Source of the DNA: Magicicada septendecula
Lineage: Eukaryota; Arthropoda; Insecta; Hemiptera; Cicadidae
Reading direction: 5' to 3'
DNA length: 64,000 nt
Assembly: GCA_034769895.1 (NCBI GenBank)
Contig: CM068367.1
Coordinates: 1,316,293,046 to 1,316,357,045, forward strand
A program made the translations under genes and the position numbers. Below are positions 11,353-23,352 of this stretch, one piece after another. Positions within the stretch are counted from its first letter, which is position 1. Each line of letters starts with the position of its first letter. The notes below the pieces were generated by a model that made no database searches, was not told where the DNA came from, and saw only the letters and a program-made list of their open reading frames with translations.

Positions 11353-11737
11353 AGGGCCAGATTAAGGTATCTTGGCGCCCTAGGCTAATTATATTTTAGC
11401 ACCCCCTCTCACCTCCCATAGGCTACTCTTACGTTTATTTCCAAGGGGCTGAATGAAGCTTTAAACACCCTACAATATATTTCTTAGTTAGAAATATTTC
11501 AAATATCTTACTGTTTTTTGGAAATAGTCTCAAGAATTGAAAACTGAGCCTATTTTTCAGAGATTGTTTTAGAGTTACATCTTCAACCATTTGTAGTTTG
11601 CATGGCTTTTATAAGGAAAAAATTAACTAAGTAGTTACAGAATTATAACAGTTTTATTAAGGGTACATTTAACATCATTTACACAAAGAAGACAATCAGT
11701 TAAATATCTTGTGGATTTGTTAAGTCTCAAGTAAAGT

Positions 11738-12160
11738 TCAAGCTAGATTCTTTTTTCTCGTTTCAGATTGAGCATAAGTTTTAATCACCTCACTCAAATC
11801 TAGTCCTTGCAGAAAGTCACTTTCAATAAACAAGAGGGCTACACTGGTCAGTTTATTCTGGCGCAAATTTGAGCGTAAATAATTCTTCACCCTCTTCAAA
11901 ACTAAAAAAGATCTTTCTCCACTGCAGTTAGTGGAAAATGTGCAAAGCTATCTCAACATTAGGAAACATTGATTCTAAGATAAGCGTTTCCAAAAAATTC
12001 AACAGTGGTTTTGCTTCAGATCGCTTTTTCTTCTTTTCTTCTCCTTCTTGTTCTGGGTTGACAGGTCCATAGTCTTAAAAACTGAGCTAAATGCACACAC
12101 TCATCAGGAAATGTCTGATCCAAGTCAACAGCATAATTTTCTATATTAGCTTTTTGTCTT
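11738..12160 (-). pseudogene. hAT transposase, C-terminal piece
   Basis: Minus-strand frames encode NIENYAVDLDQTFPDEC, then FLETLILESMFPNVEIALHIF-type sequence, then a CSGERSF...KRVKNYLRS dimerisation motif ending at TGA 11738-11740. This is the C-terminus of ZMYM1-like hAT transposases, whose dimerisation domain typically has ERSFS..K.IK.YLRS. At least two frameshifts (near 11945 and 12020) break it. It joins the gypsy fragment near 12160; the preceding residues of the same protein are found at 42069-42190. Confidence 0.8.
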
Positions 12161-13955
12161 ATTATGTTATTATTATACATAAACATTTCATCTCAAGGTA
12201 TGGAACTTGAAACACCCGTATTAATTGTTAAGAATTTAATTTATGATGTTATTATAGGGACGGACACTCTTAAAAAAATAAATGCCATTATTGATTTTAG
12301 AAATAATAAATTAATATGTACGGTTAATAATAAGGAGCATAGTGTAGTATTAGGTAATGTTGACATTGATAAGCAGTCGGAAGCGAAGTACATCCACATA
12401 ACCAAACCGGCGGCAAAGCTAGTTGTCAACACAAACAATAATAGTAATAGTAATAATAATACAGATCAGTTAACCTCAATTCAACGGGGCAAACTAAACC
12501 AGCTGATAAATAAACATACGGCAACATTTCAAAACAACCACACTACAACGCATGTATACACACATGAAATCGAAGTACTGACGAGAATAAATTCGTGCGT
12601 AAAACATATCCAATCCCACTTCATTACCAGAAACTTGTGGATGAGGAAATTAAAAATGTTGGATGATAACATCATTGAACGTTCCAACAGTAATTGTCTT
12701 AATCCCATGGTAATTGTTAAGAAAAAAAATAACCAAATAAGGATATGTTTGGATATGCAAAATTTAAATCAAAAAAATGTTTTGACTGTGCGCCTAATGC
12801 CGAGAACTTGTTTACTAAATGCCAAGGTGTAAAGTATATGTCTCGTTTAGATCTGAATAAGTGGATTTTGGCAAATACCATTAGCTGAAGATAGCAGAAA
12901 ATTTATTGCATTCTTATATAAAAACAAATGCTATCAATTCAAGGTAGTTCCATTTGGTTTAGTAACCACCCTCGCGGCGATGGTAAAATGTTTGGAGTTA
13001 GCATTTGGTCGCGAGGTTGAGGATTTTGTGAGTGTATTTGTCGACGACATCTTAGTTATATCCAAATCATTTGATGAGCACTTAAAACATCTTGACATAG
13101 TATTCAGCAAACTCCGTCAGGCCAACTTGGTGCTCAACTACGAAAAGTGCGAATTTGGAAAGTCCGAAATAAAGTTTTTAGGTCACATTATATCAGCACA
13201 GGGTGTTAGTACGGACCCTGAAAAGATACAATCCATCACGGGATTTCCAACACCTAAAAAAACAAAGGATATCAGAGCTTTTCTAGGACTTACCAGATAT
13301 TGCCGTCGATTCGCACCTGCATATGCGAAAACAATTGAACCACTGCTGGAACTACTTAGGAAAAATACCAAATGGCGATGGGAGGTAAGACACGAAGAGG
13401 CATTTAACACAGTAAAGGAATTATTTAAGGAAAATCTATACGTGTTTCACCCCGAGAAAGAAGGAACATATGTACTGAACCGCGATGCATCTGATTATGC
13501 CATTGGTGGAATTCTATATCAGAGAAATAATAACGGTGAGCAGAGCTTAAATCCTTAAATTTTTAGTGACCGTCAATCAATGAATGTTTTAGTGGATGGT
13601 TAGTGAGGATCGGTCAATAATACAAATTTTAGCTATTTTGCGTCGACGTTTTGACAATATTTATTGTCATCTTCAGGACAATTGTTGGTGACGCCAAACA
13701 CACAACTGTGAGCTTAAAGTTATCGCGCATGTCAATCGTTCGTTAAAAGGTGCCGAACGAAATTATTTTACATCAGAAAAAGAAATTTTAGCTATTGTAT
13801 ATTGTGTTAGTAAGTTTAGGTATTATTTAGTAGGTAAGCATTTTGAAATTGTATCTGATAACCAAGCTTTGTAGTTTTTGTTAAAATGTAAACTTGCCAA
13901 TGCCCGTATGTCACGCTGGATAATGGCTATGCAAGAGTATGATTTCAGTATTAAG
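12157..13955 (+). pseudogene. Gypsy retrotransposon pol fragment
   Basis: Protease-like IIGTDTL near 12258 is followed by a reverse transcriptase with LDLNSGFWQIP-type sequence in shifted frames, PFGL, and FVDDILVIS at about 13036-13062. Next come the connection region (FLGHIIS...GVSTDPEKI) and RNase H (RDASDYAIGG, then SDNQAL). Frames shift near 12790 and 12857, a TAG stop lies near 13872, and a 158-bp insertion splits RNase H. It begins inside the protease region with no 5' LTR or gag, and stops at the DDE element at 13956 before integrase. It is a decayed Ty3/gypsy copy inserted in the hAT element. The LTR-like piece at 41437-42068 may be its 3' end, but that link is unproven. Confidence 0.85.
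13552..13709. mobile_element. 158-bp insertion with 9-bp target duplication
   Basis: GAGCTTAAA occurs at 13543-13551 and again at 13710-13718, and the gypsy RNase H reading continues across the gap when the intervening 158 bp are skipped. The insert has no inverted termini or poly(A). It contains a short hairpin GACAATA-TT-TATTGTC followed by CATCTTCAG. Its family is unknown; 9-bp duplications are made by some MULE and related transposases. Confidence 0.7.
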
Positions 13956-14384
13956 CAGTGGCGGCCCGTGCTTATACGCTGTCCAGGCAGTGAAGGCGGC
14001 TAGAGGATTAGGAGACCCTTGGCTCACGCACGCACACTGGCAGGGCGTCTAACAATAGACAGGGGCCGGCACTTGACCTGCGCTGCTGTCTTTTTAAATA
14101 CAGTTTACTATAATAAATTAAATTTTGCTATTCTGCTTAATCTTATAGTTTTGGTCGTTCCATTTAATTCAGACTGTGATTTCATTTAAAATAAGTCCAA
14201 ACACGAAGTTTATACGACGATTTTCAGAAGTTTTACTCTTATTTGTTTATTTTGAAATATAGTGATTGCTAAACTTCTGAGAATTATTTACGCGACTGTT
14301 ATTAAAAAAATGTTATTATTAAAAACTAAGATTCTGATCATTTAATTTTCTTATCAAATATTTTTCTGAGACACTCCATTTGGA
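13956..14384 (+). repeat. Left terminal inverted repeat of the DDE element
   Basis: Pairs with 16100-16512 with moderate divergence (short indels and substitutions), including a shared AGTCCAAACACGAAGTTT block near 14191-14208. Confidence 0.8.
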
Positions 14385-14453
14385 TGCCAGAAGCCGGTTA
14401 AATGGCCCTATGGTTCATTGTTGAAACTGCTAGCGGCCGATTAAATCGGCCCG

Positions 14454-15277
14454 TCAAATGACACTGAGAACTGCCAGCGGCCGATCTCGCTGGCTTTTTG
14501 TATATTCATCGTAGCGACCAGCATGACAGATGATCAATCGTTTGCCTTTACCTAAAGGGCCGCCGAGAGTTCCTTGGATAGTGCCATCAGTCCAACCAGT
14601 GTCATTTCTCGTGTTTTCATTGATCCAGGTCTCGTCCAAAATATAGTGTTTTTAATATTTACTTCACGCATCTTTCTTAAGAAATTACACCTTAACAGGG
14701 CCACTGACGGCTTTTCCATGAGGATTTTTCTGCTGCTAAATTTCTTGTACTGAAATCCCACGTCTGATAATAGCGAGCTCAGTGAAAATTTTCCTCCCAT
14801 ATACAGTCCAGCTTCTTGAAGTGACACACAAAGTTGTCTGAGGGTAGACGCTTCTTTTCGAGCAGAGTAGCTCAATATGTGACGTCGAATAGCTCCTTTG
14901 TCGAAGTCATCCATGTCTGTTGCTGGCCGCTTTCTCTTCAAACTTTTCTTCCGAGGAGTATGAATAATAATATTTTCCCTCTTGGTGCTGTTTAAGGTGT
15001 TATCTTGTTGATCGTCCTCAGCTGTGATTAAATCAATATCTTCAATTACACAGGGATCTCCTTGATTTTCCAAACTTTTTTTAATCTCTGCGTTGATACG
15101 TTGTATTGTTCTCAACGAAATGCCACAAGCATCTGCTGTTCTCTGCATTACTTTCTTAGTATTAAGTAAAGGACCTCCGTTATTCTTCTCTTTCTCAAAA
15201 TAGAACAGAACAGAAGCAATCATTGTTCTGCATTGAGTATGTAAAACTTGGCGTTTTTTACAAGGACTCATAATCAC
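14454..15277 (-). pseudogene. DDE superfamily transposase, frameshifted and truncated
   Basis: An ATG at 15277 opens a 241-codon frame. It has an N-terminal helix-turn-helix-like region (MQRTADACGISLRTIQRIN, residues ~45-63), a basic KKSLKRKRP stretch, and a DDFDKGAIRRH...LREL-like region typical of insect DDE_3/IS630-Tc1-like proteins. Near 14640 the frame shifts to one beginning MDETWINENTRNDTGW, matching the DETW catalytic motif of that family, followed by GKGKRLIICHAG. The rest of the catalytic domain, including the final acidic residue, is missing. Just downstream (14430-14490) AGCGGCCGAT is repeated. Confidence 0.8.
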
Positions 15278-16099
15278 AAATCAACTATACACTAACCACA
15301 AATGAACTGATTCACTCACAATATACGCGACAGATCTGCTCTCTGACAAGACTTGCTGGTCTCACTACCCCGTGCAAGCTATTTAACGACTAATCAGCAG
15401 GTAATCAGTGACTCACTCGGGGTACCCGGTACACGAGCAATGACCTCTACTGTTTGTTGGTTTGAGGGTGAATCACCCTCTCTATCTGGAAAAATGACTA
15501 TAGCGACCAAGTGTAAACCAAGTAAGGAAGGGACGTCTCTCTTGCATGTTACTGAAATCTGTAATACCGGTAATTATTTTTCAAATTACGGGATACAATA
15601 ATACACATTTAATTTCTGACGCGCTACCTCGTCCTCTCAAGTTATAGTTAAAGTTTAATAACATGGACAGTAATTTTTTAATATATTTACATAGATACAT
15701 ATCACATTTCATTTTGTGTGTCTGTAAAGCAATAATATATAATATTTTTATAATAAATAACATTTTTAAAATTTCGTGCTAGTAAAAAGACAAACAATTA
15801 TTTCGATTACGTATAACAACTATTATTTCATATATTGTTTATTTGAAGTAAAAATATGAGGTTTGAAAATAATCTTTATACCTATATATTAAAATCTGTT
15901 ACATATGTTGATTAATTTTTTCAGTATTATAACAATAAAGAGGTGGGTGTCGTCAATCTGCTCTTTATCGAGTATCACAATCGGTGAATCGGAAGTTAAA
16001 AAAAAAATAATAATAATAAAATGGCCAAGGTGAGATTTTAAGATTCTCGTAATTTCGAGGTCAAGTTCTAAAATCAAAAATCAATTTGTAAAAATATTT

Positions 16100-16512
16100 C
16101 ATATTAAAGGGAGTGTCACAGAAAAATAGTTGAAAAATAAATAAGATGATCAGTAACTTAGTTTTTAATAATCATCATTTTTAATAATAGTCGCTTAGAT
16201 GGTGTTCTAAAGTTTAACAATAACAATAGTTCAAAATAAACAAATAAATGTAAAACATTTGAATATCGCCATAAAAACTTCGTGTTTGGACTTATTTTAA
16301 ATGAAATTACAGTCTGAATTCAATGGAACAATCAAAATTAAAAGTTTAAGCACGACAATAAAATTTAATTTATTCTAGTGGACTGTAACTAAAAAGACAG
16401 CAGCGCAGGTCAAAGGCCTGTCCCTGTCTATTGTTAGGCGGCCTGTCAGTGTGTATGTGTGAGTGAGGGTCTCCTAATCCTCTAGCCGCCTTCACTGCCT
16501 GGACAGCGTATA
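16100..16512 (-). repeat. Right terminal inverted repeat of the DDE element
   Basis: Reverse-complement partner of 13956-14384. It ends at GCGTATA where the left repeat continues with AGCACGGGCCGCCACTG, so the outer ~17 bp are lost. Confidence 0.8.
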
Positions 16513-16835
16513 GGTTGCACGATTGCACAACCCCCATTAAATCCCGAATTGTATTTTAAATTATAGAATTATGAATAAAACAATAACTAATAATAGTGTT
16601 TTCAAGCTAAATCATCGTAATTAATCATTTGCCGATTGAAAAGCACAGAGCAATTACTAAATATCGGTATGGAGAACCATACATGACTTCCATGTTCTAA
16701 GATTTATATTTAAAAATCATTTTCGAAATGAAATATTACCATAGAAACTACTTCTTTCTACTTACTGCTTCAGCCTTAACCACAGTACTGTGGTCACTAA
16801 CGTATACCACCTCACGTTATCGCACTCGATTTTCA

Positions 16836-16870
16836 CTGATGATGGAAGTCGATGGCATTGCCGAAACGTC
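16836..16870 (+). ncRNA. Hammerhead-ribozyme-like motif in the A-type 5' block
   Basis: CTGATGA (16836-16842), a potential stem II, then CGAAACGTC (16862-16870) reproduce the conserved hammerhead core order CUGANGA-stem-GAAA...GUC. Copies at 20010-20044, 22578-22613 and 26840-26874 have a perfect stem GGCAGT/ACTGCC but degenerate cores (CCGATGA or TTGATGA; GAAAAGTC). An extra T before the stem and the very short stem III argue against a simple active monomer. The resemblance is seen directly; activity is speculation. Confidence 0.35.
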
Positions 16871-17142
16871 TGGTTTTTTAGAAAACATTGGACTACGGCC
16901 AAACATCCCGGTAAGGAATTTTAACAAAAACTACTTCTTTGTTGCCGATAACGTTGTACACATATATATAAAAATATGCATAAAATTAATGGCTTGTATA
17001 AGTTAATGATTGATCTCCATTAAGTAGTGCTAAAGTTTCCAAAGTTTTAATATTATGATGTCCGTAATTAAAACATCAGAGCAGGTTTAGTGTGTATGAG
17101 GGTACACCGTGGACAAAAATTTTCAACATTTCCTATTGAGCG

Positions 17143-17432
17143 TTGCTTAAAGCTGCGAATCTACACTGTACGTTTCACAGAACAAAAACGCGGAAAAGAG
17201 GAGCGCTCCGAAGTCACTCTTGGACCCTCAGTATCTTGCAGACGGTTCATTCCCTAAAGACGAAAAGTCTGTCTATGAATCGTTCCTCTGTAAACACGTG
17301 CAGTTACACTGCCCAGCGATCCACAGGAAGCAAATCGCTATCCACGCTGGACACTTTTTCGGCTCGCACGCGTTATGTTTGTATGGGTTTCGGCACTTTC
17401 CATTTAAAAAGCGTGCAAATGTAAGAAAATAA
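17143..17432 (+). other. Unique ORF-bearing segment inside HINE-like element 1
   Basis: About 17080-17440 is absent from the other A-type copies and has higher GC. It carries overlapping open frames of about 90 residues; the frame ending at TAA 17430-17432 is rich in Cys, His and Lys. I recognise no family. It may be captured host sequence, as rolling-circle elements often carry, or chance. Confidence 0.25.
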
Positions 17433-17459
17433 ACATGAGTGAGGCCAGAAATAACGCGA

Positions 17460-17464
<5 letters not shown>

Positions 17465-17513
<49 letters not shown>
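17465..17513 (+). repeat. (GT)n microsatellite
   Basis: An uninterrupted GT run of about 24 units inside HINE-like element 1. Confidence 0.95.
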
Positions 17514-17515
<2 letters not shown>

Positions 17516-17751
17516 CCCTGCCTTTTTAATGCGGTAGTCATAATAATAAAATGGAAACGTAAACATTACATAACTGAGATATGCTTGCCTGCCACGAACG
17601 ATATATTTTCTCTCATACATGATTTACATTAAAATGAAAAAATTATAATTTTATTGCCTGGCAACAAAATTATTTTAACAATTACCATTGTTTGAAAAAG
17701 GTTAAATGAATTTTCAAGTACTTTACAGTTGTTAAAACGTAAAAGGTTGCT

Positions 17752-19655
17752 GGTAAACTACCCCTTCCCCATAACCGATCTTCACCAAAATCAAAAGGCC
17801 TTGAGGATACTACAATTCAGGGATGTATGCAAAAAATTATTTGATTCTGTTTGAATATCCGGCAGTTACCGTTCGTCATAGAAAAAATTACCCTTGTTAA
17901 AACATAAAATGTTGCAGGTAAACTACCCTGTTCCCTTTACCGATCTTCACCAAAACCAAAAGATCTTGAGAACTCTACAATTCAGGGCTGTATGCAAAAC
18001 ATTATTTGATTCTGTTTGAATTTGCGGCTGTTATCGTTTGCCAAAAAAATATTACCCTTGATAAAAAAACGTAGCAGGTAAACTACCCCTTTCCCTTAAC
18101 CGATCTTCAACAAAAACAATAGGTCTTTAGAACTCTACAATTTAGGGCTGTATGCAAATAATCTTTTGATTCTGTTTGAATTTGCGGCTGTTATCGTTTG
18201 CCATAGAAAATACCCTTGTTAAAACATAAAACGTTGAAGGTAAACTACCCTATTCCCTTAACCGATCTTCACCAAAACCAAAAGGTCTTGAGAACTCTAC
18301 ATTTCAGGGCTGTATGCAAAATATTATGTGATTCTGTTTGAATTTGCGGCTGTTATCGTTTGCCAAAAAAATATTACACTTGATAAAAAAACGTAGCTGG
18401 TAAACTACCAGTTTCCCTTAACCGATTTTCAACAAAATCAAAAGACCTTGAGTTCTCTTTAATTCAAAAAGGTATGCAAAAACGTAGTCGATTCTGTTTG
18501 AATTTGCGGCTCTTATCGTTTGCCATAGAAAATACCCTTGTTAAAAAAACGTTGCTAGTAAACTACCCCTTTCCCTTAACCGATCTTCATCAAAAACAAA
18601 AGGTCTTGAGAACTCTACAATTTAGGGCTGTATGCAAATAATCTTTTGATTCTGTTTGAATTTGCGACTGTTATCGTTTGCCATAGAAAATACCCTTGTT
18701 AAAACATAAAACGTTAAGGTAAACTACCCCTTTCCCTTAACCGATCTTCACCAAAATCAACAGGTCTTGAGAACTCTACAATTTGGGGCTGTATGCAAAT
18801 AATCTTTTGATTCTGTTTGAATTTGCGGCTGTTATCGTTTGCCATAAAAAATACCCTTTTAAAACATAAAACGTTGCAGGTAAACTACCCCTTTCCCTTA
18901 ACCGATCTTCACCTAAAACAATAGGTCTTGAGAACTCTACATTTCATGACTGTATGCAAAACATTATTTGATTCTGTTTGAATTTGCGGCTGTTATCGTT
19001 TGCCAAAGAAATATTACCCTTGATAAAAAAACGTAGCAGGTAAACTACCCCTTTCCCTTAACCGATCTTCAACAAAATCAAAAGACCTTGAGTTCTCTTT
19101 AATTCAAAAAGGTATGCAAAAACGTAGTCGATTCTGTTTGAATTTGCGGTTCTTATCGTTTGCCATAGAAAATACCCTTTTAAAACATAAAACGTAGAAG
19201 GTAAACTACCCCTTTCCATTAATCGATCTTCACCAAAATCAATAGGTCTTGAGAACTATACAATTCAGGGCTGTATGCAAAAAATGATTTGATTCTGTTT
19301 GAATTTGCGGCTGTTATCGTTTGCCAAAAAAATATTACCCTTGATAAAAAAACGTAGCTGGTAAACTACCCCTTTCCCTTAACCGATCTTCAACAAAATC
19401 AAAAGACCTTGAGTTCTCTTTAATTCAAAAAGGTATGCAAAAACGTAGTCGATTCTGTTTGAATTTGCGGTTCTTATCGTTTGCCATAGAAAATACCCTT
19501 TTAAAACATAAAACGTAGCAGGTAAACTACCCCTTTCCATTAATCGATCTTCACCAAAAACAATAGGTCTTGAGAACTCTACAATTCAGGGCTGTATGCA
19601 AAAAATGATTTGATTCTGTTTGAATTTGCGGCTGTTATCGTTTGCCATAGAAAAA
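17752..19655 (+). repeat. ~160-bp tandem array, element 1
   Basis: Twelve units at 157-165-bp spacing, each with GGTAAACTACC, CCGATCTTCA, TCTTGAGAACTCTACAATT and TGATTCTGTTTGAATTTGCGG. Some units share a TTGAGTTCTCTTTAATTC variant that alternates with the common form (18399, 19038, 19360), hinting at two- or three-unit higher-order periodicity. Confidence 0.9.
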
Positions 19656-19831
19656 CATCTATAGACAGACAGACACATAGATAGACAGACAGACACACAC
19701 ACACACACTTTTCGAAAAATTACTTTTTTTCATGTTTTGAGTGTAGTACAATCAGAATCTGCAATAATCTCGAACACGATTTTGTTTGCCATCACCATAC
19801 TTCCATTTCCTTAAGGAACATGGAAGTAAAA

Positions 19832-22402
19832 TATCGGTATGGAGAACCATACATGACTTCCATGTTCTAAGATTTATATTTAAAATCATATTCGAAATGA
19901 AATATATCTCCATAGAAACTACGTCTTTCTACTTATTGCTTCAGCATAAGTAACCACAGTACTGTGGTCACTAACGTATACCACCTCACGTTTTCGCACT
20001 CGATTTTCACCGATGATGGCAGTCGATGGCACTGCCGAAAAGTCTGGTTTTGCAGAAAACATTGGACTACGGCTAAGAGCCCGGGAAGCAATTTTAACAA
20101 AAAAATACTTCTTTGTTGCCGATAACGTAATACACATATAAAAAATTCTCCCCTCCACCTTCAACTATAATTTTTAATAATAGAAAATTACCCCCACCCC
20201 GTTCACCTAACCTCATCATTTATAGATATTTCATCTACGTTTCTACAGTGGATTACTATGAGCTTCTTATCAGGATACTTTATTTATAAAAATTAAGTAC
20301 TTTACTCTTGTTAAATCATAAAATGTTTCGGGTAAACTACCCCTTTCTCTTAACCGATCTTCTCCAAAATCAATAGACCTGCCGTCCTCTACAATTCAGG
20401 GATGCATGCAAAAGAATATTTGATTCTGTTTGAATGTGCGGCAGTTATCGTTCGTCAGGGAAACATTTCTCTAGTTACAACATAAAATGTTGCAGGTAAA
20501 CTACCCCTTTCCCTCAACCGATCTTCACCAAAATGAATAGACCTTGAGTTCTGTATAATTCAAAAAGGTATGAAGAAGAGTAGTTGATTCATTTTAATTT
20601 ACGGTGGTTATCGTTCGTCATAAAAAAATTGCCCTTGATAAAACATAAAATGTTGCAGATAAACTACCCTATTCCCTTAACCGATCTTCACCAAAACCAA
20701 CAGGTCTTGAGAACTCTACATTTCAGGGCTGTATGCAAAATATTATGTGATTCTGTTTGAATTTGCGGCTGTTATCGTTTGCCATATAAAATACCCTTGA
20801 TAAAACAAAAAACGTGGCAGGTAAACTACCCCTTTCCCTTAACCGATCTTCACCAAAAATGATAGGTCTTGAGAACTCTACAATTCAGGGGTGTATGCAA
20901 AATATTATATGATTCTGTTTGAATTTGCGGCTGTTATCGTTTACCATAGAAAAAATTACCCTTGATAAAAAACCGTTGACGGTAAACTACCCATTTCCCT
21001 TAACTGATCTTCACCAAAAACGATAGGTCTTGAGAACTCTACAATTCAGCGCTGTATGCAAAAACTTATTTGATTCTGTTTGAATTTGCGGCTCTTATCG
21101 TTTGCCATATAAAATACACTTTTAAAACATAAAACGTTGCAGGTAAACTACCCCTTTCCCTTAACCGATCTTCACCAAAAACAAAAGGTCTTGAGAACTC
21201 TACAATTCAGGGCGGTACGCAAAACATTATTTGATTATGTTTGAATTTGCGGCTGTTATAGTTTGCCATAGAAAATACTCTTGTTAAAACATACAACGTT
21301 GCAGGTAAACTACCCCTTTCCCTTAACCGATCTTTACCAAAATCAACATATCTTGTGAACTCTACAATTTAGGGCTGTATGCGAAACATTATTTGATTCT
21401 GTTTGAATTTGCGGCTGTTATCATTTGCCAAACAAACAAAATTACCCTTGATAAAAAAAAACCGTTGCTGGTAAACTACCCCTTTCCCTGAACCGATCTT
21501 CACCAAAAACAATATGTCGTGAGTACTCTACAAATCAGGGCTGTATGCAAAAAATTATTTGATTCTGTTTGAATTTGCGGGTGTTATCGTTTGCCATAGA
21601 AAAAAATCTACAGACACAGATAGACACACAGGCACACACACACAGACACTTTTCGAAAAACGACTTTTTTTCATGTTTTGAGTGTAGTACAATTAGAATC
21701 TGCAATAATCTCGAACACGATTTTTTTGCCATCACCATACTTCCATTTCCTTAAGGAACATGGAAGTAAAATTACACTTGTTTAAAAAAAACCGTTGCAG
21801 GTAAACTACCCCTTTCCCTTAACCGATCTTCACCAAAAACAAAAGGTCTTGAGAACTCTACAATTCAGGGCGGTACGCAAAACATTATTTGATTATGTTT
21901 GAATTTGCGGCTGTTATAGTTTGCCATAGAAAATACTCTTGTTAAAACATACAACGTTGCAGGTAAACTACCCCTTTCCCTTAACCGATCTTCACCAAAA
22001 ACAATAGGTATTGAGAACTCTGCAATTCAGGACTGTATGCAAAAGAGTAGTTGATTCTGTTTGAATTTGCGGCTGTTATAGTTTGCCAAACAAACAAAAT
22101 TACCTTGATAAAAAAACCGTTGCAGGTAAACTACCCCTTTCCCTCAACCGATCTTCACCAAAAACAATAGGTCGTGAGTACTCTGCAAATCAGGACTGTA
22201 TGCAAAAAATGATTTGATTCAGTTTGAATTTGCGGCTGTTATCGTTTGCCATAGAAAAAATCTACAGATAGACACAGACACTTTTCGAAAAATGACTTTT
22301 TTCATGTTTTGAGTGTAGTACAATCAGAATCTGCAATAATCTCGAACACGATTTTTTTTTTGCCATCACCATACTTTCATTTCCTTAAGGGACATGGAAG
22401 TA
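19832..22402 (+). mobile_element. HINE-like element 2 (A type, with an internal extra 3' block)
   Basis: A-type 5' block (19832-20130), a CCCCACCCC-containing linker, eight ~160-bp repeats, a microsatellite and a full 3' block (hairpin ends 21768). Three more repeats then precede a second microsatellite and 3' block (hairpin ends 22402). The internal 3' block followed by repeats without a new 5' block suggests recombination between copies. Confidence 0.65.
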
Positions 22403-23352
22403 AATATCGGTATGGAGAAGCATACATGACTTCCATGTTCTAAGATTTATATTTAAAATCATATTCGAAATGAAATATTTCCATACAAACTACGTCTTTC
22501 TACTTATTGCTTCAGCGTTAACCACAGTACTGTGGTCACTAACGTATACCACCTCACGTTTTCGCACTCGATTTTCATTGATGATGGCAGTCGATGGCAC
22601 TGCCGAAAAGTCTGGTTTTGCAGAAAACATTGGACTACGGCTAAAGAGCCCGGGAAGCAATTTTAACAAAAAACTACTTCTTTGTTGCCGATAACGTAGT
22701 ACACATATAAAAAATTCTCCCCTCCACCATCAACTATAATTTTTATTAATAGAAAATTACCCCCACCCCGTTCACATAACCTCTTCATTTATAGATATTT
22801 CATCTACGTTTCTACAGTGGAGTACTATTAGCTTCTTATCAGGATACTTTATTTATAAAAATTAAGTACTTTACTCTTGTTAAATCATAAAATGTTTCAG
22901 GTAAACTACCCCTTTCTCTTAACCGATCTTCTCCAAAATCAACAACTTTCCGTCCTCTACAATTCAGGGAAGCATGCAAAAAAATATTTGATTCTGTTTG
23001 AATGTGCGGCAGTTATCGTTCGTCATGGAAACATTTCTCTTATTACAACATAAAATGTTGCAGGTAAACTACCCCTTTCCCTAAACTGATATTCACCAAA
23101 ATCAATAGACCTTGAGCTCTCTGCAACTCAGGAAAGGGTGCAAAAAATTATTTGATTCTCATTGAATTTTCGGCAGTTATCGTTCGTCATAAAAAAATTA
23201 CCCTTTTTAAAACATAAAACGTTGCTGATAAACTACCCCTTCCCTTAACCGATCTTCAACAAAATCAACAGACCTTGAGTTCTCTTTAGTTCAAAAAGGT
23301 ATGCAAAAACCTAGTTGACTCTGTTTGAATTTACGGCAGTTATCGTTCGTCA
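20370..23352 (+). repeat. Segmental duplication, copy 1 (~4.26-kb offset)
   Basis: This stretch reappears at about 24627-27614 with the same order of repeat variants, 3' blocks and A-type 5' block and very high similarity. Copy 2 has one extra ~160-bp unit near 24800 and lacks one unit near 26340. Unequal exchange between the tandem repeats is the simplest explanation. Confidence 0.8.

Larger units (their letters stand above)
13956..16512. mobile_element. DDE transposon with ~420-bp terminal inverted repeats
   Basis: The left repeat (about 13956-14384) starts CAGTGGCGGCCCGTGC and is mirrored by about 16100-16512, which matches through GCCTGGACAGCGTAT but lacks the outer ~17 bp. Between them lies a minus-strand DDE transposase remnant. 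The element cuts the gypsy RNase H region at 13955. No target duplication was seen at the damaged right end. The CAGTGGCGG terminus resembles hAT ends in this window (50892, 61288), which is odd for the transposase type inside. Confidence 0.75.
16662..19828 (+). mobile_element. HINE-like element 1 (A type)
   Basis: The outermost copy: A-type 5' block (16662-16950), a unique ~500-bp segment with a (GT)n run, a partial C-like block (17620-17700), twelve ~160-bp repeats (first GGTAAAC at 17752, last at 19520), a CAGA/CA microsatellite (about 19665-19708), and a 3' block with its hairpin segment ending at 19828. Element 2 starts 3 bp later. Its tandem repeats are the most diverged in the complex, suggesting it is old. 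Confidence 0.7.

Noticed and set aside
12160..12180. TGTTATTATTATAC as a 5' LTR start for the gypsy fragment
   Set aside because: Protease-like coding begins immediately and there is no LTR or gag; the TG is a coincidence in an AT-rich run.
16836..16870. A fully active hammerhead ribozyme
   Set aside because: An extra base precedes stem II and no copy combines intact core with intact stem; only resemblance can be claimed.
22470..22694. Recurring ~74-codon ORF in the A-type block (also at 26732 and, variant, 16728), with a signal-peptide-like start
   Set aside because: It lies in a non-coding repeat block, is broken in the copy at 19832, and has no recognisable domain; recurrence reflects repeat copy number.
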